Origin: Hoyosella subflava DQS3-9A1
GTDB lineage: Bacteria > Actinomycetota > Actinomycetes > Mycobacteriales > Mycobacteriaceae
Reading direction: 5' to 3'
Length of the DNA stretch: 64,000 bases
Assembly: GCF_000214175.1 (NCBI RefSeq)
Contig: NC_015564.1
Coordinates: 4,030,001-4,094,000 of the forward strand
Made by a program: the position numbers and the translations under genes. The notes under the pieces are model-generated. The model worked only from the letters and a program-made list of their open reading frames with translations, was not told the DNA's origin and ran no database searches. The number at the start of each line of letters is the position of its first letter. The first letter of the stretch is position 1. Shown here one piece after another: positions 45,813 to 53,818 of the stretch.

Positions 45813-48800
45813 TCAATGGAAGTCCCGCGACTTCGCTGCAACTCGAAGATCCAGGCGTTCCAGACGGTCTGCGACGACAGTGACGACCCCTTCCGCGTTC
45901 TGCACCTTCCCTCTGATGAGCAATGCTGGCGCCGTGTGGGCAAGCACCCGGTACCTTCGCCACAGGCCCACTGAGCACACCACATTGACCATGCCAGTTT
46001 CGTCCTCGAGGTTGATGAACGTGACCCCCGCCGCTGTGGCGGGCCGCTGCCGGTGCGTCACCGCCCCGCCTACCAGCACGCGAGAACCATCTGGCGCTTG
46101 AAGCAGCTGGTCGGCTGGAATCACCCCCAGTTTCTTCAACTCCGGACGCGCGAATTCTGTGGGGTAGTTGTCGGGTGTGATGCCAGTTGCCCACGCATCA
46201 GCGGCCGCGAGTTCCGCATCACTCATCCCCGGAAGTGTCGGCGCGTCCAGTGAGGGTCCCATACCCGGCAGGCGGTCTGGCCGTTCCTCCGCTGCCGCCC
46301 CCGCCGCCCACAAACCTTCCCGTCTGCTGATTCCGAAACAGCCCAGCGCGCCACCAGTAGCCAGGGCTTCAATCTGGGAGGTTGTGAGTTCAACCCGGCC
46401 GGCCAGATCGAGCAGCACCGTGTACGAACCACCGCTCTCTCGTTCCGCCACAATCTCTTCCGCTTTTGCCTGTCCAATCCCGCGGACAGATGCCAGGCCA
46501 AGACGCACTTCAGTGCCGTCATTTTCGAGAGTGGCGTGGGCAAGGCTCGCGTTCACATCCGGTCCGTGCACGGTGACGTCGTGTCGGCGTGCATCCGCGA
46601 CGAGTGATTGCGGTGAGTAGAAACCCATCGGCTGGGCACGTAGCAGCGCGGCACAGAAAGCTGCTGGATAGTGCAGTTTGAACCACGATGAGTAGAACAC
46701 CAGCGCCGCAAAGCTCTGCGAATGACTTTCGGGGAAACCAAAGTTCGCGAACGCGTAGAGTTTTTCGTAGATACGGTCAGCGACGGCGCCGGTGATGCCG
46801 TGTTTCTGCCGCATACCCTCGTAGAAGCGCACCTTGAGGCGTTCCATCTTCTCTGGCGAACGTTTCGATCCCATCGCCCGTCGCAATTGATCCGCCTCTG
46901 ACGCCGAGAAGCCTGCGACGTCGACGGCGATCTGCATGAGTTGTTCCTGGAACAGTGGCACTCCGAGTGTCTTCTTCAATGCTTTCTCCAAAGAGGGGTG
47001 GTCGTAGATAACGGGTTCGAGGCCATTGCGGCGACGGATGTAGGGGTGGACCGAGCCGCCCTGGATCGGTCCAGGACGAATCAGCGCAACCTCGACGACA
47101 AGATCAAAGAAGTTGCGGGGCTTGAGTCTTGGCAGTGTCGCCATCTGTGCACGCGACTCGACCTGAAAAACTCCCACAGAGTCAGCGCGCTGCAGCATCT
47201 CGTAAACGGCTTGTTCAGTGAGATCGATTTTCGCGAGATCCACCTCAACACCTTTGTGTTCAGCGACGAGGTCGATGGCGTAGTGCAGGGCTGACAGCAT
47301 GCCCAGACCTAGCAGGTCGAACTTGACGAGTCCGACTGCGGCACAGTCATCTTTATCCCACTGCAGGACGCTCCGGTTTGCCATGCGTGCCCATTCGACT
47401 GGGCAGACGTCCGCGACTGGTCGGTCGCAGATCACCATGCCGCCCGAGTGGATGCCGAGATGCCGTGGGAAGCCCTCTATCTGGGCAGCCAGATCGAGTA
47501 CCGGCTTAGGTATGCCCCAATCGTCATCACCATTTCGCACGCCGCTCCACCGGTCGATGCGTTTGCTCCACGCATCCTGCTGTCCTTGCGAGAAACCGAG
47601 CGCACGTGCCATGTCGCGCACCGCGGAGCGGCCACGATAGGTGATGACGTTGGCGACTTGCGCGGCGTGGGTGCGGCCATAGCGCTGGTAGACGTACTGA
47701 ATGGCCTCTTCCCGGCGATCCGATTCGATATCGAGATCGATATCCGGCGGACCGTCACGTTCCGGCGCGAGGAAGCGTTCGAAAAGCAGGCCGTTCGCCA
47801 CGGCGTCGACGTTGGTGATTCCTATGGCGTAACAGACCGCTGAGTTCGCCGCTGACCCTCGGCCCTGGCAGAGGATGTCGTTGCGCTTGCAGAACGACAC
47901 AATGTCATGAACCACGAGAAAGTAACCGGGGAAACCCAGCTGTTTAATGATGCGGAGTTCGTGTTCGATCTGCGCATACGCCTTCGGGTGGTGTGGCCCA
48001 TACCTGTCATAGGCGCCACGCATGGTGATCTCACGCAGCCAGGTGTCCTCCGTGTGACCTTCTGGAACGTCAAATGGCGGAAGTTTCGGCGCTATGAGTC
48101 GCAGGTCGAAACTGCACCGTTCACCTATGTCAGCTGCTGTATGCACCACGCCCGGGTAACGACTGAAGAGGTGTGCCATCTCCTCACCGGACCGGAGAAA
48201 ACCATGCGCGGCAGGTGGGAGCCAGCCAGCTGTGTCGTCAAGGCTGCGCCTCGCCCGCACGGCAGACATCGCGGCAGCGAGCCGAGCCCGGTCAGGCCGT
48301 GCGAAGTGCGCTCCCGTCGTTGCCACGGCTGGCAATCGATACTTGTGGGCAAGCTCGTAGAGCAGGTCGTTGCGTTCATCGTCATCCGGCAGCCCAGTTT
48401 TGGTGAGTTCTACCGCGACGTTGCCAAAACGTTCGATGAGACCGATAAGAGCTTGCTCCGCTGCCTCTGAACCACCTTGCGCAAGTGCTTTGCGGACAGA
48501 GCCTTTGCGGCATCCGGTCAGCACCTGCCAGTGCTCTCCCGCTGCATTAGCGAGGGCATCGATGTCGTAGCGCAGCTTCCCTTTCTCACCGCCTGCCAGG
48601 TGAGCTTCGGCGATCTGCCGGGAAAGCCGACGGTAGCCTTCTTGCCCTTTCGCGAGCACGAGCAGGTGTGTGCCATCCGGGTCTGGTTCTCCGGTACGAG
48701 GGTTTACCGCCTCAAGCCCCAATTCCGCGCCGAACACTGTGCCAATATCAAGTTCCAGAGCGGCTTCCGCGAAGCGCACCACCCCGTACAGTCCGTCATG

Positions 48801-49079
48801 ATCGGTGACGGCGATCGCTTTCAGCCCTAGACGCGCTGCTTGTTCGACCATTTCCTCGGGCATGGACGCACCATCGAGAAAGCTGAACGCCGTGTGGGCG
48901 TGCAGTTCCGCGTACGGAACGCGAGATACGGTTCTCGCCAGTTCCGGTGGCTCATATGCGGATCGTTTCCGTGACCAGGCGGGACTGTCATTTCCGTCTC
49001 CAGGAAACTGCTGACCAGGGCGACCGGACAGAATACGTTCCAGCTCCGACCACGTCGGCGGTCCGTTGAACCAGCTCAA
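45813..49079 (-). CDS. dnaE2: Error-prone DNA polymerase III alpha subunit DnaE2
   Basis: A 1088-residue C-family polymerase of the SOS mutasome. The PHP domain begins at about residue 55 (YAELHAHTAFSFLDGAS, VTDHDGLYGVVRF). The palm has GPPDIDLDIESDRREE with the catalytic Asp residues. The fingers, KKTLGVPLFQEQLMQIAVDVAGF onward, and the C-terminal OB-like region VTHRQRPATAAGVTFINLED follow. Length is shorter than DnaE1 (about 1180), as expected for DnaE2. A TTG start at 49079 follows GAGGGGAAG. A LexA-type box lies about 70 bases upstream over a TATAGT -10 element. Confidence 0.95.
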   Translation of the reverse strand: MSWFNGPPTWSELERILSGRPGQQFPGDGNDSPAWSRKRSAYEPPELARTVSRVPYAELHAHTAFSFLDGASMPEEMVEQAARLGLKAIAVTDHDGLYGVVRFAEAALELDIGTVFGAELGLEAVNPRTGEPDPDGTHLLVLAKGQEGYRRLSRQIAEAHLAGGEKGKLRYDIDALANAAGEHWQVLTGCRKGSVRKALAQGGSEAAEQALIGLIERFGNVAVELTKTGLPDDDERNDLLYELAHKYRLPAVATTGAHFARPDRARLAAAMSAVRARRSLDDTAGWLPPAAHGFLRSGEEMAHLFSRYPGVVHTAADIGERCSFDLRLIAPKLPPFDVPEGHTEDTWLREITMRGAYDRYGPHHPKAYAQIEHELRIIKQLGFPGYFLVVHDIVSFCKRNDILCQGRGSAANSAVCYAIGITNVDAVANGLLFERFLAPERDGPPDIDLDIESDRREEAIQYVYQRYGRTHAAQVANVITYRGRSAVRDMARALGFSQGQQDAWSKRIDRWSGVRNGDDDWGIPKPVLDLAAQIEGFPRHLGIHSGGMVICDRPVADVCPVEWARMANRSVLQWDKDDCAAVGLVKFDLLGLGMLSALHYAIDLVAEHKGVEVDLAKIDLTEQAVYEMLQRADSVGVFQVESRAQMATLPRLKPRNFFDLVVEVALIRPGPIQGGSVHPYIRRRNGLEPVIYDHPSLEKALKKTLGVPLFQEQLMQIAVDVAGFSASEADQLRRAMGSKRSPEKMERLKVRFYEGMRQKHGITGAVADRIYEKLYAFANFGFPESHSQSFAALVFYSSWFKLHYPAAFCAALLRAQPMGFYSPQSLVADARRHDVTVHGPDVNASLAHATLENDGTEVRLGLASVRGIGQAKAEEIVAERESGGSYTVLLDLAGRVELTTSQIEALATGGALGCFGISRREGLWAAGAAAEERPDRLPGMGPSLDAPTLPGMSDAELAAADAWATGITPDNYPTEFARPELKKLGVIPADQLLQAPDGSRVLVGGAVTHRQRPATAAGVTFINLEDETGMVNVVCSVGLWRRYRVLAHTAPALLIRGKVQNAEGVVTVVADRLERLDLRVAAKSRDFH

Positions 49080-49149
49080 GACACACTTCCCCTCGACACG
49101 GTGTTCTATGACGATTGCCGGGCGGGGAAGTCGCCCGATGCGTCAACTA

Positions 49150-49165
49150 TAGAACATGTGTTCGA
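49150..49165 (-). promoter_or_regulatory. SOS box (LexA site) upstream of dnaE2
   Basis: TAGAACATGTGTTCGA differs from the palindromic actinobacterial/Bacillus-type consensus TCGAAC-N4-GTTCGA at one core base. On the dnaE2 strand it is followed by TATAGT (complement of 49146-49151), a likely -10 element, so bound LexA would block initiation. This predicts DNA-damage induction of dnaE2. Confidence 0.85.
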
Positions 49166-49221
49166 ACGAAGGAAGAGGATTCCCGGAAGGACGTGCAGTT
49201 GGCACCCACAGGCGTCATCAA

Positions 49222-49536
49222 CTACATGCCCTTCCGCGAGCGCAACCGGGCGATCATCGCCTCGAGCTCCCGATTGCGCTCCTCGAGTGCCAGGATCTGA
49301 GCAACCCCGGCGAGGTTGACGCCATCGCCAACCAGTTCTCCGATGCGCGCGAGCAAAGCAAGGTCCGCTTCGCTATAGCGCCGCGTTCCACCAGCCGTAC
49401 GCTCAGGCGCGAGCAGCCCAAGCCGCTCGTAGTGCCTGAGCATTTGCACACCCACTCCAGACAGCTCTGCCGCGACCGAGATTGCGTACACACCACGCCC
49501 CGGATCCAAGGGGCCAGAGAGGCGACCGTCAGCCAT
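49222..49536 (-). CDS. MerR-family regulator (HspR-like) divergent from hsp20
   Basis: A 104-residue MerR protein. YAISVAAELSGVGVQMLRHY contains the helix-turn-helix, and ERLGLLAPERTAGGTRRYSEADL the wing. The C-terminal helix LALEERNRELEAMIARLRSR forms the dimer coiled coil. It is shorter than classical HspR (about 126) but similar in motif (VYVISVAAELAG-type start). The ATG at 49536 follows GAGGGAGG. It is divergent from a small heat-shock protein gene and is probably its repressor. Confidence 0.85.
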   Translation of the reverse strand: MADGRLSGPLDPGRGVYAISVAAELSGVGVQMLRHYERLGLLAPERTAGGTRRYSEADLALLARIGELVGDGVNLAGVAQILALEERNRELEAMIARLRSRKGM

Positions 49537-49584
49537 GACACACCTCCCTCCTCGGCAAAATTCCCTCTTGTGCACATCGCATCG

Positions 49585-49631
49585 TAGTGATAAAAAAACT
49601 ATAAGAGACACTAACAGGTTTTATCTAGTGT
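49585..49631. promoter_or_regulatory. Divergent merR-hsp20 control region with TAGTG/CACTA repeats
   Basis: TAGTG at 49585-49589, ACACTA at 49608-49613 and TAGTGT at 49626-49631 give two overlapping inverted repeats sharing the central copy. They lie between the two divergent starts in an AT-rich stretch, a good site for MerR-like repression of both genes. The classical HAIR sequence (CTTGAGT-N7-ACTCAAG) is absent. Confidence 0.5.
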
Positions 49632-49665
49632 TCTCGAGAGATCAGTCAACGAGGAGGTGGGAGAC

Positions 49666-50085
49666 ATGCTCATGCGTACCGATCCGTTCCGTGAACTTGA
49701 CCGCCTGACGCAGCAGGTCCTCGGAACCAGCGCACGCCCCGCCGTCATGCCGATGGACGCGTGGCGCGAGGGTGACAAATTCATCGTCGAATTCGATCTG
49801 CCCGGGGTGACAGCAGATTCACTCAATCTCGACGTCGAACGGAACGTCCTCACCGTTCACGCCGAGCGCCAAGAACGTGGCGAGGGCCAGGAAATGATCG
49901 TGTCTGAGCGACCGCGGGGAGTGTTCAGCCGTCAGCTGTTCCTTGGCGAGAACCTCGCCACCGACAGCATCGAAGCGAACTACGAGAACGGAGTGCTGCG
50001 CGTAACCATTCCGGTGGCCGAGAAGGCCAAGCCCCGAAAGATCGAAATCAGCAGCCAGCCCTCCAAGCAAGCAATCAACGCCTGA
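49666..50085 (+). CDS. Small heat-shock protein, Hsp20/alpha-crystallin family
   Basis: A 139-residue ATP-independent holdase chaperone. The N-terminus [20 protein letters not shown] is typical of actinobacterial Hsp20. The alpha-crystallin domain runs from about residue 30 ([18 protein letters not shown]) to about 130. It includes [14 protein letters not shown] and [21 protein letters not shown] with the G-V-L motif. The ATG at 49666 has GAGGAGG 8 bases upstream and is preferred to the GTG at 49657. It is divergently transcribed from its probable regulator. Confidence 0.93.
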   Translation: MLMRTDPFRELDRLTQQVLGTSARPAVMPMDAWREGDKFIVEFDLPGVTADSLNLDVERNVLTVHAERQERGEGQEMIVSERPRGVFSRQLFLGENLATDSIEANYENGVLRVTIPVAEKAKPRKIEISSQPSKQAINA

Positions 50086-50118
50086 GCGATGGAGGCACGG
50101 GAACTGATTTGAGACCAC

Positions 50119-50161
50119 TTAGGTGGCCTAAGCCCACTCCCCAGTGGGCTGGGCCACCTAA
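50119..50161 (+). terminator. Strong 43-base palindrome between hsp20 and the hydrolase gene
   Basis: TTAGGTGGCC (50119-50128) pairs with GGCCACCTAA (50152-50161), and inside it AGCCCACT pairs with AGTGGGCT around CCCC, with only small bulges. It may terminate hsp20 transcription. It ends 10 bases before the ATG of the next gene, so it could also control that gene's translation or be an operator. Confidence 0.6.
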
Positions 50162-50171
50162 AGTCGGACAC

Positions 50172-51020
50172 ATGACCGAGCGGATGCGCCAGTTCTCACA
50201 CGCGGGGTTCACATTTGATGTCCTCGACAGTGGCCCGCTCGGCGGTGAGCCGGTCATCTTGCTCCACGGCTTTCCGCAGCGCGCCTCTTGCTGGGTAGCA
50301 GTGATGGATCACCTCAACCAGCACGGGTACCGCACCTATGCGCTGGATCAGCGCGGTTACTCACCTGGCGCCCGCCCCAAAGGCCGCATGGCATACCGGA
50401 TGAGCGAGTTGGTGGGCGACGCTCGCGCACTGATTGACGCCACCGGAGCGGAGAACGTCCACGTTGCAGGCCATGACTGGGGCGCTATCGTCGCATGGAC
50501 CCTGGCGTCCCGCCATCCCGAGCGCGTCCGCACACTGACGACCGTCTCGGTCCCCCATCCCGGCGCTTTCGCCGCCTCCATGCTGCGCAGCGACCAACTG
50601 GCGCGCTCCTACCACATGCTGCTTTTTCAGGCGCCCTGGCTGCCCGAACTGACCGTCAACCAGTTTCCGACAGCTATCGAGTCAGCGCTGAAGAAGTCCG
50701 GCATGACGCCCACTCAAATCGAAGCTTTCCGGAGTGAAATCGTCGAGGACGGGGCACTCACGGGTGGCCTCAACTGGTATCGGGCGATGGTTTTCGCTGG
50801 CCAAGGCGGCTCCGCCAAACGTGTTCACGTTCCCACCACGCACGTGTGGTCCGACCGGGATCCCGCAATTGGACGGAAGAGCGCTGAACTTACGGCTGAG
50901 TACGTCGCCGCGCCTTTCAAACTCGAAGTCATCGAAGGAGTGAGCCATTGGGTCCCCGAGGAAGCTCCGGATGTGCTCGCGCGAATCATCATCGAACGCG
51001 CCACCGGCGGCGCAACATAG
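50172..51020 (+). CDS. Alpha/beta hydrolase, epoxide-hydrolase-like
   Basis: A 282-residue hydrolase. ILLHGFPQRASCWVAVMDHL contains the HGFP oxyanion motif and ALDQRGYSPGARP follows. VAGHDWGAIVAWTLA has Asp as nucleophile (GHDWG), the hallmark of epoxide hydrolases and haloalkane dehalogenases rather than esterases. The His is in GVSHWVPEEAPD. Substrate unknown. The ATG at 50172 lies 10 bases past a large palindrome and has only a weak ribosome site. Confidence 0.87.
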   Translation: MTERMRQFSHAGFTFDVLDSGPLGGEPVILLHGFPQRASCWVAVMDHLNQHGYRTYALDQRGYSPGARPKGRMAYRMSELVGDARALIDATGAENVHVAGHDWGAIVAWTLASRHPERVRTLTTVSVPHPGAFAASMLRSDQLARSYHMLLFQAPWLPELTVNQFPTAIESALKKSGMTPTQIEAFRSEIVEDGALTGGLNWYRAMVFAGQGGSAKRVHVPTTHVWSDRDPAIGRKSAELTAEYVAAPFKLEVIEGVSHWVPEEAPDVLARIIIERATGGAT

Positions 51021-51053
51021 CAACAGGGTCCACTATCTGAGACAGATCCTGGA

Positions 51054-51090
51054 TTCAGGAAAGACATATACCCCATAACGGCTTCCTGAA
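51054..51090. repeat. TTCAGGAA/TTCCTGAA inverted repeat upstream of a small ORF
   Basis: TTCAGGAA at 51054-51061 and TTCCTGAA at 51083-51090 are perfect 8-base arms 21 bases apart. A third partial copy (TTCAGGA) lies at 51106-51112. The cluster lies between the hydrolase gene stop and the ORF at 51177. Operator or weak terminator; not resolved. Confidence 0.4.
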
Positions 51091-51176
51091 CGTCATCTGT
51101 CGATTGTTCAGGAGACACAGAGCCGTGTTTTCACCATACTGGGGTGGGATATGCCTCCGACAAGAAAGGTGTTCTC

Positions 51177-51284
51177 ATGCTTCCACCGATCGACCAGATC
51201 GACGCGTTCGTCCGTGATCTCGTGTGGCAGAACTTCGGAGCGGTTTTGCAGGCTCTTGAGTTGATCCCCAGCTACTTCCCCTGA
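51177..51284 (+). CDS. Putative 35-residue small protein next to imuB
   Basis: The ATG at 51177 follows AAAGG at 51165-51169 with 7 bases between. The ORF encodes 35 residues, starting M-L-P-P-I-D-Q-I-D-A-F and ending I-P-S-Y-F-P. It looks like one amphipathic helix (DAFVRDLVWQNFGAVLQALE) between Pro-containing ends. It is convergent with imuB, whose stop lies 6 bases away. No homologue is known to me. Confidence 0.45.
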   Translation: MLPPIDQIDAFVRDLVWQNFGAVLQALELIPSYFP

Positions 51285-51290
51285 CTGCCC

Positions 51291-52853
51291 TCACCCCCAC
51301 CGGCCCTCTACATTCCAGATCCCTGCGGTGCACTTGACGAGTAGAGCACCGCGGTTTTCTGTGAGAATCTCCAGACGGGCAGCGCGCTGGGCCGAACCAG
51401 CGTCCCACCAGTTTTCGTCGACGCACCACGGGCCCGCCCATGCTTCGATGGAGCACTCGTCCTTATCCCACATGAGAGTGTGCGGTTCGGCAGTCAGGAT
51501 CCCCCTGCCCGTCACGAGAACCTCTCTGCGGCGCTCATCCAGCAGTGCCACTTCTGGCGCTGGATCGTAAACTTCTGATGGCGCAGGTTCTGGCAGCTTC
51601 CCTGGCCAAGGCGCTGCGGGATCAGAAGCTGGAACCTGCTCGTCACCCAGCGGAATGAGCGTGACCCGCTCTGCTGTGCCTCTTCCGCCGCTTTGCACCC
51701 CGATGCGGACAGCGTCACCGCCGAGAAGTCCCTGCACACGGATCAGCGCGCGGCGGGCACGTTCTTCGTCTTCACCCACCCCTCCCCACAGCCCCAACTG
51801 CAGCGCACCGGAACTCACGACTTCCACAGGTTCAAGGCGCAACCACGTGATCCCGGCAGTAGGGGAGCTTTGGTGATGCCCGGTGAGCCAGCCATCTAAC
51901 TGCCAGCGGACGCGATCCGCTGTGCCTTCTGGCGTCAATGGCTCGGCGCATCGCCACACACGCGCATGTTCCTCACCATTCTCAGTGCGGGCGTGAACCC
52001 GCAGCCGAGTGCACGCAACGTTCGCACCCGCTAGTTTCTCGTGCAGTTGCACCGCAAGCGCGCGACCCGCGAACGCAGCCATGTCGACACGTTCAATTGG
52101 CGGATCACAGCGCTGCGCTACCTCCAGATCAGGTGGCAGCGCGCGGCCAGAGGGCGGACGGTCCGGTTCGCCCCGGGCCCGGCGATGAGCCGAGATAGCG
52201 TCAGTACCGAAGCGCGAGGCCACATAACGGGCCTCGACCGCAGCGAAATCACCTATGGTGCGTAATCCCAATCGAGTGAGCAGCCCAGTGAGTTCTGCAC
52301 GCTCCACAGCCGCGAGACCTGGCTCAACGGCTAACTCCGACACGGGAAATGGTGCAAGGTATTCCGCATCCCGCCCACCCGGAACAACCTGGCCATGCCT
52401 GGCTGCTAGCACGGCAGTGAAAATCTGGTCCGCTATTCCAGCCTGGCATTCGACTCCGGTGCCAGCGATCGCATCGATCAGTCTTTCTGCCGCTGCTTCT
52501 TCCCCACCGAGATATCGGGCCACGCCCCGGGCGGGCAGCACCAGCAGCCCTGGCCGTACGATTTCCGCGCCTGGCACTATCGCGTCCACTGCGGCGGCCA
52601 CGGACTCGAACCGTCGCGCATCACGATCCTCGTCAGCAACGCACACGTAAAGTTCAGGGCATCGAGCCTGCGCTTCCCGCCGCCGCACCCCCCGCCGCAC
52701 TCCTTGCATACGCGCGGTTGCAGAACACGCCATGACCCGGTTGCTCAGAAGCACAGCTACCGGCTGGTGCGCCGCGACACCGGCCTCAGCCGACGCCGCA
52801 ACTGCTGGCCAGTCGGGGCACCACAGTGCAAGAACCCGAGACTCGTGACTCAT
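51291..52853 (-). CDS. imuB: ImuB, catalytically inactive Y-family polymerase homologue of the mutasome
   Basis: A 520-residue DinB-like protein that acts as the hub linking DnaE2 to the sliding clamp and ImuA'. The N-terminus VLALWCPDWPAVAA corresponds to the first polymerase motif. The region where the catalytic acidic pair should be (PGLLVLPARG, residues 101-110) has none, so it should be polymerase-dead. The beta-clamp motif QLGLWG is at residues 352-357, the position I recall for M. tuberculosis QLPLWG. The unstructured C-terminus recruits partners. The ATG overlaps the imuA' stop (ATGA). Confidence 0.93.
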   Translation of the reverse strand: MSHESRVLALWCPDWPAVAASAEAGVAAHQPVAVLLSNRVMACSATARMQGVRRGVRRREAQARCPELYVCVADEDRDARRFESVAAAVDAIVPGAEIVRPGLLVLPARGVARYLGGEEAAAERLIDAIAGTGVECQAGIADQIFTAVLAARHGQVVPGGRDAEYLAPFPVSELAVEPGLAAVERAELTGLLTRLGLRTIGDFAAVEARYVASRFGTDAISAHRRARGEPDRPPSGRALPPDLEVAQRCDPPIERVDMAAFAGRALAVQLHEKLAGANVACTRLRVHARTENGEEHARVWRCAEPLTPEGTADRVRWQLDGWLTGHHQSSPTAGITWLRLEPVEVVSSGALQLGLWGGVGEDEERARRALIRVQGLLGGDAVRIGVQSGGRGTAERVTLIPLGDEQVPASDPAAPWPGKLPEPAPSEVYDPAPEVALLDERRREVLVTGRGILTAEPHTLMWDKDECSIEAWAGPWCVDENWWDAGSAQRAARLEILTENRGALLVKCTAGIWNVEGRWG

Positions 52854-53617
52854 CGCGCACCCACTTTCAACGGTGCAACGTCAGCAAGGGTTTCCTCATG
52901 CTCCCACTGAACTCGTCCTGCCGTGCACGTCAGCCGCATAGCCACGTGCCGTGGCTGAAAGGAACGCCCCCGCGCCTGCATGGTGAGACTGAGACTACGG
53001 ATGCGCCCATGTCCCCTGCCCAGCCCGCGATATGCCCGCACATGGCTTTCGAGCACTATCTCCGGCTGCGGCCACTGGCCGTCTACGGCAACTAGCACAG
53101 CTTTCTTACTTCTCGCCCGCGCAGTAAGCGCTCGCGCCCGGGTGTAGGGCACGTGAGTCCCCCCTATTCTCAGCACCACGAGGTCCACACCATCGAGCAG
53201 CACTGCCACCACCTCTACCGGATCTGGGCCAGGGTCCGGAATGACTGCAATTCGCCGTAAATCCCCACCCATTTCTGCGACAGCAAGGAGGCTCAGTTCT
53301 GGCATCCCGACCACGGCGACATGGCCACCGGCTGCCGTAACTGAAGCGATCAGGCCCAAGAGAACGAACCGGCTTCCCGTGAGACTGAGTATGGAACCTT
53401 TCGCGAGCCGCCTTCCCGGCAGCACTGCCTCAAAAGGACCTGGTACGGGTAATTTCTCTGTATCCGCTGGACGCTCTTCAGACACATCTCTGGGCACCGG
53501 TGAGTCGGCCGGAGCTACCGAGCCAACACGACCTGGTACAGCTGCTATCCGGCTCCGCAGCTGCTCAATCTGCTCATGCCTGGAAAGAGTCGCCAGACTG
53601 GCCGAGCATGCAGACAT
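52850..53617 (-). CDS. imuA': ImuA', RecA-like mutasome accessory protein
   Basis: A 255-residue protein of the actinobacterial ImuA' group, distantly like RecA/SulA. RLAKGSILSLTGSRFVLLGLI corresponds to a degraded Walker A region, and VDLVVLRIGGTHVPY a later strand. MQARGRSFQPRHVAMRLT near the end is also characteristic. The ATG at 53617 has an AGGGGAG site. The frame continues upstream to 53680, but that would run into the SOS box, so the shorter start is used. It is the first gene of the imuA'-imuB operon. Confidence 0.88.
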   Translation of the reverse strand: MSACSASLATLSRHEQIEQLRSRIAAVPGRVGSVAPADSPVPRDVSEERPADTEKLPVPGPFEAVLPGRRLAKGSILSLTGSRFVLLGLIASVTAAGGHVAVVGMPELSLLAVAEMGGDLRRIAVIPDPGPDPVEVVAVLLDGVDLVVLRIGGTHVPYTRARALTARARSKKAVLVAVDGQWPQPEIVLESHVRAYRGLGRGHGRIRSLSLTMQARGRSFQPRHVAMRLTCTAGRVQWEHEETLADVAPLKVGAR

Positions 53618-53670
53618 ACCACTCCCCTGAAATCCCAGTGATGCGCGGATGCGGGGAAGGCGCAACCTGC

Positions 53671-53686
53671 TCGAACACAAGTTCGA
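53671..53686 (-). promoter_or_regulatory. SOS box (LexA site) upstream of imuA'-imuB
   Basis: TCGAACACAAGTTCGA is a perfect match to TCGAAC-N4-GTTCGA. It lies 54 bases before the imuA' ATG and 132 bases before the divergent kinase-like gene. LexA control of imuA'-imuB is established in mycobacteria. Confidence 0.93.
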
Positions 53687-53818
53687 TACTGCTAGTAAAC
53701 CTCAGAGGTATGACAATTAAAAGCCCCCGCATCAACTCCATTACAACTTCGCACTGCGCTGGTCACAGTTCCCGGATGGACTGGCCGGAAAACTGCTTTT
53801 ACCACTACATTCTGGAGA

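Noticed and set aside
49119-49137. CGGGCG/CGCCCG hairpin in the dnaE2 leader as a regulatory structure
   Set aside because: Six-base GC arms are expected by chance in this GC-rich genome, and LexA control explains the promoter.
49536-49666. Classical HAIR element for HspR (CTTGAGT-N7-ACTCAAG)
   Set aside because: No such sequence is present in the divergent region. Only TAGTG/CACTA repeats are seen, so HspR identity is stated as HspR-like only.
53618-53680. Longer start for imuA' at 53680
   Set aside because: That start lies inside the perfect SOS box at 53671-53686, so the box would be in coding sequence. The ATG at 53617 has a good ribosome site.
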